A DNA stretch of 64,000 nucleotides from Streptomyces sp. Ru72 (GTDB lineage Bacteria; Actinomycetota; Actinomycetes; Streptomycetales; Streptomycetaceae), in NCBI RefSeq assembly GCF_002920635.1, contig NZ_PQSR01000015.1, forward strand, positions 1 to 64,000, read 5' to 3'. Under the pieces are notes generated by a model. That model was given only the letters and a program-made list of their open reading frames with translations, had not been told where the DNA came from and did no database searches. Shown piece by piece: positions 54,361-64,000 of this stretch. Each line of letters opens with the position of its first letter. The stretch's first letter is position 1. Both the position numbers and the translations under genes were made by a program.

Positions 54361-55830
54361 GTGGCAGACCTGTATGTGGACGGAGAATGGCGCGAGGCGG
54401 TGGCCGGCGGCCACCGGGAGATCCGCTGTCCCGCCGACGGCACGCCGGTCGCGACCGTGTCCGAGGGGACACGCGCCGACACCGAGGCCGCGATCGCCGC
54501 GGCCCGGCGCGCCTTCGACGAAGGCCCCTGGCCGCGCACCCCCGAGCGCGAGCGCGGCGCCCTGCTGCTGCGCACCGCCGACATCCTGGAGCGCGACGCG
54601 AAGGAGTTCGCCCGCGCCGAGTCGCTCGACACCGGCAAGCGCCTGGTCGAGAGCGAGTATGACATCGCCGACGTCGTCTCCTGCTTCCGCTACTACGGCG
54701 GCATCGCCGGCACCAGCGCCGGCCGGGTGGTCGACACCGGCCGTGACGACGCCCTCAGCCGGGTCACCTACGAACCCGTCGGCGTCTGCGGACTGATCAC
54801 CCCCTGGAACTACCCCCTGCTCCAGGCGTCCTGGAAGGTCGCCCCGGCCCTCCTCGCGGGCAACACCATCGTGCTCAAGCCCAGCGAGCTCACGCCCTCC
54901 ACCTCGATCCTGCTGATGAAGGCGCTCGAGGAGGCCGGGCTCCCGGCCGGCGCGGCCAACCTCGTCCTGGGCGCCGGAGCGGAGGCCGGCGCGCCCCTGT
55001 CGGAGCACCCGGACGTCGACATGGTGTCCTTCACCGGGGGCCTGGAGACCGGGCGCCGCATCATGGCCACCGCCGCCGCGACGGTGAAGAAGGTCGCCCT
55101 GGAGCTCGGCGGCAAGAACCCCAACGTCGTCTTCGCCGACGCCGACTTCGACACGGCGGTCGACTTCGCCCTCACCGCCGTCTTCCTGCACTCCGGCCAG
55201 GTCTGCTCGGCCGGCGCGCGCCTGATCGTCGAGGACTCCCTGCACGACGCCTTCGTCGACGAGATCGTGCGCCGCGCCCGGCTCATCCGGCTCGGCGGCC
55301 CGTTCGACCCTCAGGCGGAGACCGGGGCGCTGATCTCGGCACAGCACCTTCAGAAGGTCGAGGCGTACGTCGCCGCAGGGCTCGCCGAGGGCGCCGTACT
55401 GCGCTGCGGCGGCGAGCGCCCCGACGACCCCGCGCTGGCGGGCGGCTTCTACTACCCGCCCACCGTCCTCGACGAGTGCAGCCAGGACATGCGCGTGGTG
55501 CACGAGGAGTCCTTCGGACCCGTGCTCACCGTCGAGCGCTTCCGTGACGAGGACGACGCCGTCCGCATCGCCAACGACACGGAGTACGGACTCGCCGGCG
55601 CCGTCTGGACGCAGGACGCCGGCAAGGCCCAGCGGGTCGCTCGCCGGCTGCGCCACGGCACGGTCTGGATCAACGACTACCACCCCTACGTGCCGCAAGC
55701 GGAATGGGGTGGCTTCGGGCACTCGGGCGTGGGCCGGGAGCTGGGACCGACCGGCCTCGACGAATACCGAGAGCCAAAGCACGTCTGGCAGAACATCCAA
55801 CCCCGGCCGCAGCACTGGTTCCGCGGCTGA
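54361..55830 (+). CDS. betB: Betaine-aldehyde dehydrogenase
   Basis: The 489-residue aldehyde dehydrogenase starts [17 protein letters not shown] and contains [20 protein letters not shown], the catalytic Glu in [14 protein letters not shown], the nucleophile Cys in [12 protein letters not shown], and [14 protein letters not shown]. It converts betaine aldehyde to glycine betaine with NAD. GTG 54361 with GAAGG upstream is preferred over an ATG at 54322 because that ATG lies inside the operator. It heads an operon with the betaine importer. Confidence 0.92.
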   Translation: MADLYVDGEWREAVAGGHREIRCPADGTPVATVSEGTRADTEAAIAAARRAFDEGPWPRTPERERGALLLRTADILERDAKEFARAESLDTGKRLVESEYDIADVVSCFRYYGGIAGTSAGRVVDTGRDDALSRVTYEPVGVCGLITPWNYPLLQASWKVAPALLAGNTIVLKPSELTPSTSILLMKALEEAGLPAGAANLVLGAGAEAGAPLSEHPDVDMVSFTGGLETGRRIMATAAATVKKVALELGGKNPNVVFADADFDTAVDFALTAVFLHSGQVCSAGARLIVEDSLHDAFVDEIVRRARLIRLGGPFDPQAETGALISAQHLQKVEAYVAAGLAEGAVLRCGGERPDDPALAGGFYYPPTVLDECSQDMRVVHEESFGPVLTVERFRDEDDAVRIANDTEYGLAGAVWTQDAGKAQRVARRLRHGTVWINDYHPYVPQAEWGGFGHSGVGRELGPTGLDEYREPKHVWQNIQPRPQHWFRG

Positions 55831-55850
55831 ACGCCGAAAAGAGGTCGATC

Positions 55851-56941
<1,091 letters not shown>

Positions 56942-56942
<1 letters not shown>

Positions 56943-58918
56943 TGGCCGTCGCCGCCGACGCGGCCGCGCCGGTCGCGACCGTACGCAGAAGGGTCAGCCG
57001 TCCCATGGTGGTGGCGGCGATCCTGGTCGCCTGGGTGGTGCTCTTCGCCGTGCTGCGCGGCCGGCAGACGCTGTCCCTCGCCGCGGCCGATCTCACGGCT
57101 CTGCACCGCTGGCTGAACGACGTCAACGACAGCATCGGCGCCAACCGCAACTCCAACCCGCTCTTCCTGTACTTCTTCAACGAGATCCGCCTGGTCATCG
57201 ACAACCTGGTGACCTTCGTCCAGTCCCTGATCTCGCAGCCGAGCGGCGGCCGCCCGGTGCCGCAGATCGGCTGGCTCGGCGTCGTCGGCCTCACCGGCTA
57301 CGTCTCCTGGGCCGTGGGCAACTGGCGGGTCGCCCTGCTGGCCGTGGCCGGTTTCACCTTCTTCGGGCTGCAGGGGCTGTGGCAGGAGAGCATGGACACC
57401 CTGGCGCTGACCCTCTCGGCGGTCATCGTGGCGCTGGTCATCGGCATCCCGCTCGGCGTGTGGGCCGGTCTCTCCGACCGGTTCAACCGGATCATGACGC
57501 CCTTCCTGGACTTCATGCAGACGATGCCGACCTTCGTCTACCTCGCCCCGCTGACCCTGATCTTCCTCATCGGCGGGGCCTCCGCCGTGATCACCACCGT
57601 GATCTACGCGGCACCGCCCGCGATCCGCATCACCGCGCACGCCATCCGCTCCGTGCCCGAGACCACTGTCGAGGCGGCGGACTCGCTCGGCACGACGCGG
57701 TCGCAGCAACTGCTGAAAGTGCTGCTGCCGATGTCCAAGCGCACGGTGGTGATGGGCGTCAACCAGACCATCATGGCCGCCCTGGCCATGGTGACCATCG
57801 CCGCCCTGATCGACGCGCCCGGCCTCGGCAAGACCGTCGTCCAGGCCCTGCAGTCGCTCGACGTCGGCACCGCCTTCAACGCCGGCCTCGCCATCGTCGT
57901 CATGGCCATCGTCCTCGACCGGGTCACCACGGCCGCTGCCGCACGCACCGAGGCGGCCCGCCGAACAGGCGGCCGGTTCCTCAAGTGGCGCCGGCCGCTG
58001 CTGGTGGCCGGCGGGATCACTGCCGCGGTCCTGGTCTATCTGTCCCACACCTACGTCTGGGCGGCCGAGTTCCCCGGCGAGGGAAGCACCGGCACTCACA
58101 TCGCGAGCGCGGCCGACACCACGACCACCTGGCTGCAGGACCATCTCTCGGGCCTGACCAACGCGCTTCGGGACGTCATCACCAACGGGCTGCTCAACCC
58201 GTTCCAGACGCTGCTCACCGACTCCCCGTGGTGGCTCGTCGGCGTCACCCTGGTCGCGCTCGGCGCGGTGCTCGGCGGCTGGCGCGCCGGGGTGACGGCC
58301 GCCGTGTGCGTCGGGCTGCTCGTCGGCACGGGCCTGTGGTCGGACGGCATGACGACCCTCGCCTCGACCGCCGTGGCCACGGTGCTGGTGATGCTGCTCG
58401 GTGTCGTCTTCGGCGTGTGGATGGGACGCAGCCTGCTCGTGGACAGGCTGGTGCGGCCCACCCTGGACGCCGCACAGGTGATGCCGCCGTTCGTCTATCT
58501 CGTGCCGTTCCTGGCCCTCTTCGGTGCCACCCGCTTCACCGCGATCGTCGCGGCCGTCGTGTACGCGGCGCCCGTCGCGATCAAGATCATCGCGGACGGC
58601 GTGCGGAACGTGTCCGAGTCCACGGTGGAGGCGGCCACCTCGGCCGGGTGCAACACCTGGCAGATCATCACCAAGGTTCAGCTGCCGATGGCACGCAGCG
58701 CCCTGACTCTCGCGATCAACCAGGGGCTGATCTACGTGCTGTCGATGGTTGTGGTGGGCGGCCTGGTAGGGGCCGGCGCCCTCGGCTACGACGTCGTGGC
58801 CGGATTCTCGCAGGGAGAGCTGTACGGCAAGGGGCTGGCGGCGGGGCTCGCCATCGTACTGCTCGGAGTCATGTTCGACCGGATCACTCAGGCTGCGGCG
58901 CGACGCACCAGGGCATAA
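56942..58918 (+). CDS. Glycine betaine ABC transporter permease, two fused permease domains
   Basis: The 658-residue membrane protein contains two complete BPD_transp_1 domains. The first (about residues 140-330) has SVPETTVEAADSLGTTRSQQ as its EAA loop; the second (about 450-650) has NVSESTVEAATSAGCNTWQI. ProW/OpuAB proteins normally have one domain and dimerise, so here a single chain should form the whole channel. It overlaps the ATPase gene by one base. Confidence 0.92.
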
Positions 58919-58931
58919 GGAGCACGACACC

Positions 58932-59900
58932 ATGGCAAGACACTGGCGAGCCGGCGCGGCCGGCCTGGCCGTCCTCGGCCTCACCCTCACCGCGTGCGCA
59001 GGGGCGAAGGTCGGCGACAGCTCCTCCGCCGGCTCGAAGTCCTCGGGCGGCAAGTGCGGCACGTTCAACCTGGCCGTCAACCCGTGGGTGGGCTACGAGG
59101 CGGACGCGGCGGTCGTCGCGTACGTCGCGCAGCACGACCTCGGCTGCACGGTCAACAAGAAGGACCTGAAGGAGGAGATCGCCTGGCAGGGCTTCGGGAC
59201 CGGCGAGGTCGACGCCGTCCTGGAGAACTGGGGCCACGACGATCTGAAGAAGAAGTACATCACCGAGCAGAAGACCGCCGTCGAGGCCGGGCAGACGGGC
59301 AACAAGGGCATCATCGGCTGGTTCGTGCCGCCGTGGCTGGCCAAGGCGCACCCGGACATCACCGACTGGAAGAACCTCAACAAGTACGCCGACAAGTTCA
59401 AGACCTCCGAGTCCGGCGGCAAGGGCCAGCTGCTGGACGGCGACCCGTCCTACGTCACCAACGACGCGGCGCTGGTGAAGAACCTGAAGCTGAACTTCAA
59501 GGTGGTGTACGCGGGCAGCGAGACCGCGCTCATCCAGGCGTTCCGGACCGCCGAGAAGAACAAGCAGTGGATGATCGGCTACTTCTACGAGCCGCAGTGG
59601 TTCATGTCCGAGGTGCCGCTGGTCAAGGTGAACCTGCCGGCGTACAAGACGGGCTGTGACGCGGACGCGGCCAAGGTGGCGTGCGACTACCCCGTCTACA
59701 ACCTGGACAAGATCGTCAGCGCCGGCTTCGCGAAGTCGGGCAGCCCCGCGTACAACCTGGTGAAGAACTTCAACTGGACCAACGACGACCAGAACACCGT
59801 GGCCAAGTACATCGCGGTGGACAAGATGTCGGACGACGCGGCGGCCAAGAAGTGGGTCGACGCCAACCGCGACAAGGTCGATGCCTGGCTGAAGAAGTAG
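58932..59900 (+). CDS. Glycine betaine/choline-binding lipoprotein
   Basis: A 322-residue lipoprotein with lipobox LTLTAC, then an OpuAC domain: NLAVNPWVGYEADAAVVAYV, VDAVLENWGHDD, IGWFVPPWLAKAHPDITDWK and WMIGYFYEPQWFMSEV. Tyr and Trp residues would form the aromatic cage for a quaternary ammonium. It is 13 bases after the permease, completing the importer. Confidence 0.93.
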   Translation: MARHWRAGAAGLAVLGLTLTACAGAKVGDSSSAGSKSSGGKCGTFNLAVNPWVGYEADAAVVAYVAQHDLGCTVNKKDLKEEIAWQGFGTGEVDAVLENWGHDDLKKKYITEQKTAVEAGQTGNKGIIGWFVPPWLAKAHPDITDWKNLNKYADKFKTSESGGKGQLLDGDPSYVTNDAALVKNLKLNFKVVYAGSETALIQAFRTAEKNKQWMIGYFYEPQWFMSEVPLVKVNLPAYKTGCDADAAKVACDYPVYNLDKIVSAGFAKSGSPAYNLVKNFNWTNDDQNTVAKYIAVDKMSDDAAAKKWVDANRDKVDAWLKK

Positions 59901-59937
59901 GCACGGGCTCGATACGAGGAAAAGGGCCGGTGGAAGA

Positions 59938-59981
59938 CGCCCGGCGGGCGGTGCGCACCTGTGCGCACCGCCCGCCGGGCG
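59938..59981. terminator. Strong hairpin terminator after the betaine importer
   Basis: A perfect 21-bp stem (one arm CGCCCGGCGGGCGGTGCGCA plus C) with the two-base loop CT lies 38 bases after the binding-protein stop. It separates the betB-importer operon from the next promoter. Confidence 0.85.
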
Positions 59982-60020
59982 TTGCCTTGTTCCGGGCTGT
60001 TTTCCGACGTCACGGACCCC

Positions 60021-60088
60021 TTGACACTCCTCCTCGGCGACAGGCACATTGAGTTGCGCAGCCTGAATCGAGTTGCGCAGACAGCAAC
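60021..60088 (+). promoter_or_regulatory. Demethylase-operon promoter with paired IclR-type operators (P7)
   Basis: TTGACA (60021-60026), 18 bases, CACATT (60045-60050), then GTTGCGCAGCCTGAATC (60053-60069) and GTTGCGCAGACAGCAAC (60072-60088), 19 bp start to start. Confidence 0.75.
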
Positions 60089-60091
60089 TGA

Positions 60092-62557
<2,466 letters not shown>

Positions 62558-62579
62558 CCGTGGGGAAGAGGTAACGCCG

Positions 62580-63440
62580 GTGACCGCACAACTGCTCGAC
62601 GGCAAGGCGACCGCAGCCGCCATCCGTAGTGAACTCGCCGAGCGCGTCGCCAAGTCGACCGCCTCGACCGGCCGCCCGCCGGGGCTCGGCACCGTCCTGG
62701 TCGGCGACGACCCGGGCAGCCGCGCCTACGTCGCCGGAAAGCACCGCGACTGCGCGCAGATCGGGGTCGCCTCCCTCCGCCGCGAGCTGCCCGCCGACGC
62801 GACCCAGCGGCAGGTCGAGGACGTCATCGACGAACTCAACGCCGACCCCGCCTGCACCGGCTACATCGTCCAGCTCCCGCTCCCGCGCCACCTGGACGCG
62901 AACGCCGTCCTTACGCGCATGGACCCCGCCAAGGACGCCGACGGACTGCACCCGGTCAACCTCGGCCGGCTCGTCCTCGGCGTCGACGCCCCCCTGCCCT
63001 GCACCCCCCGCGGCATCGTCGGACTGCTCCGCCGGTACGAGGTCCCGCTCGCCGGAGCGCGCGTGTGCGTGATCGGCCGGGGCATCACGGTCGGACGGCC
63101 GATCGGGCTCCTGCTCACCCGCAGGTCCGAGAACGCCACCGTGACCCTGTGCCACACCGGAACCAAGGGCCTGGCCTGGCACGTACGCGAGGCGGACATC
63201 GTCGTCGCCGCGGCCGGCTCGCCCGGACTGATCACCAAGGACATGCTGCGCCCCGGCGCGGCCGTCCTGGACGTCGGCATCACCCGCACCGAACACGGGC
63301 TCGTCGGCGACGTCCACCCGGAGGCCGCCCAGGTCGCCGGATGGCTCGCGCCGATGCCCGGGGGAGTGGGACCCATGACCCGGGCGATGCTGCTCGCCAA
63401 CGTCGTCGAGGCCGCCGAGAGGAACGCGAACACCGTATGA
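62580..63440 (+). CDS. folD: Methylenetetrahydrofolate dehydrogenase/cyclohydrolase
   Basis: The 286-residue FolD has [17 protein letters not shown] (substrate Tyr and Lys), [24 protein letters not shown], the NADP site [16 protein letters not shown] and [18 protein letters not shown]. It oxidises methylene-THF to formyl-THF, the next step after the demethylase and before PurU. It is probably a second, catabolic copy. GTG 62580 follows GAAGAGG. Its stop overlaps glyA. Confidence 0.93.
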   Translation: MTAQLLDGKATAAAIRSELAERVAKSTASTGRPPGLGTVLVGDDPGSRAYVAGKHRDCAQIGVASLRRELPADATQRQVEDVIDELNADPACTGYIVQLPLPRHLDANAVLTRMDPAKDADGLHPVNLGRLVLGVDAPLPCTPRGIVGLLRRYEVPLAGARVCVIGRGITVGRPIGLLLTRRSENATVTLCHTGTKGLAWHVREADIVVAAAGSPGLITKDMLRPGAAVLDVGITRTEHGLVGDVHPEAAQVAGWLAPMPGGVGPMTRAMLLANVVEAAERNANTV

Positions 63441-64000
63441 ACGTGCTGAACACCCCGCTGGCGGAGCTGGACCCCGAGGTCCACGCCGCCCTCGGCGCCG
63501 AGCTGCACCGCCAGCAGTCCACCCTCGAGATGATCGCCTCCGAGAACTTCGCGCCCTCCGCCGTCATGGAGGCCCAGGGATCGGTCGCGACCAACAAGTA
63601 CGCGGAGGGCTACCCGGGCCGCCGCTACTACGGCGGCTGCGAACACGTCGACGTCACCGAACGCCTGGCCATCGAGCGCGTCAAGTCCCTGTTCGGCGCG
63701 GGTTTCGCCAACGTCCAGCCGCACTCGGGCGCGCAGGCGAACACCGCTGTCTTCTTCGCCCTCCTCCAGCCCGGCGACACCATCCTCGGCCTCGATCTCG
63801 CGCACGGCGGCCACCTCACCCACGGCATGCGCATCAACTACAGCGGCAAGATGCTCAATGTCGTGCCGTACCACGTCTCCGAAGCGGACAACCTCGTCGA
63901 CATGGACGAGGTGGAGCGGCTCGCCAAGGAACACCGCCCCAAGATGATCATCGCGGGCTGGTCGGCGTACCCGAGGCAGCTGGACTTCGCGGCCTTCCGC
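63437..64000 (+). CDS. glyA: Serine hydroxymethyltransferase, cut by window end
   Basis: The first 188 residues are visible: [40 protein letters not shown] and [20 protein letters not shown], then [12 protein letters not shown], all SHMT signatures. It would join glycine and methylene-THF from the pathway into serine. ATG 63437 overlaps the folD stop (ATGA). The catalytic Lys lies beyond the window. Confidence 0.94.
   Translation, partial: MNVLNTPLAELDPEVHAALGAELHRQQSTLEMIASENFAPSAVMEAQGSVATNKYAEGYPGRRYYGGCEHVDVTERLAIERVKSLFGAGFANVQPHSGAQANTAVFFALLQPGDTILGLDLAHGGHLTHGMRINYSGKMLNVVPYHVSEADNLVDMDEVERLAKEHRPKMIIAGWSAYPRQLDFAAFR

Overview
The window is high-GC actinomycete DNA, almost certainly a Streptomyces chromosome. 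Evidence: GC-rich third codon positions, GTG and TTG starts, mycothiol-type formaldehyde detoxification, a WhiJ-like regulator/DUF397/anti-sigma triad, DUF6328, and a c-di-AMP riboswitch before an NlpC/P60 hydrolase. The mix of intact core genes and heavily decayed accessory genes suggests an arm or an arm-core transition.

Region 1 (1-13.2 kb) is a plant-polysaccharide locus in decay. The minus strand carries intact GH29, esterase, GH5-CBM_X2, GH43 and GH-CBM13 genes. Between them lie collapsed remains of GH35, GH31, GH36 and a sugar-binding lipoprotein. A collapsed GH3-CBM6 gene and an intact LacI-type regulator point the other way, with two matching LacI-type palindromes between the two arms. 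The enzyme set fits xyloglucan or a related hemicellulose; uptake and several debranching steps are lost.

Region 2 (13.3-21.1 kb) holds an SGNH hydrolase, two CNNM/CBS membrane proteins, and a GNAT acetyltransferase next to a decayed duplicate. It also holds a 3.3-kb Tn3-family-like transposon with 45/46-bp terminal inverted repeats and a perfect 5-bp target duplication (TACTC). The element has no transposase gene, a dead resolvase, and an intact murJ-type lipid II flippase gene as cargo. It sits in an RHS remnant.

Region 3 (21.2-44.5 kb) is mostly ordinary: an LLM oxidoreductase, a MacB-like ABC exporter, an RHH/Fic-like toxin-antitoxin pair, a methyltransferase, the biotin genes (bioF divergent from bioB-bioA-bioD), the WhiJ-like triad, an NlpC/P60 hydrolase under a c-di-AMP riboswitch, an orphan ClpP, a Phd-type antitoxin, urease genes ureABCFGD (no ureE), a secreted peptidase and a PlsC acyltransferase.

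Region 4 (44.8-64 kb) is a complete choline to glycine betaine to dimethylglycine to sarcosine/glycine pathway. It includes a glycine-betaine/choline ABC importer, BetA, BetB, a Rieske demethylase with ferredoxin and reductase, a dimethylglycine oxidase, one-carbon handling (FolD, PurU, MTHFR-like protein, GlyA), formaldehyde detoxification, and an IclR regulator. Seven promoter regions each carry a pair of 17-bp imperfect palindromes (about GTTGCGNNATACGCAAC) exactly 19 bp apart start to start. In six of them the pair lies at, or just downstream of, the end of a TTGAC-type promoter. This looks like one coherent, IclR-controlled regulon that can be read straight from the sequence, and it is the strongest new signal in the window together with the MurJ transposon.
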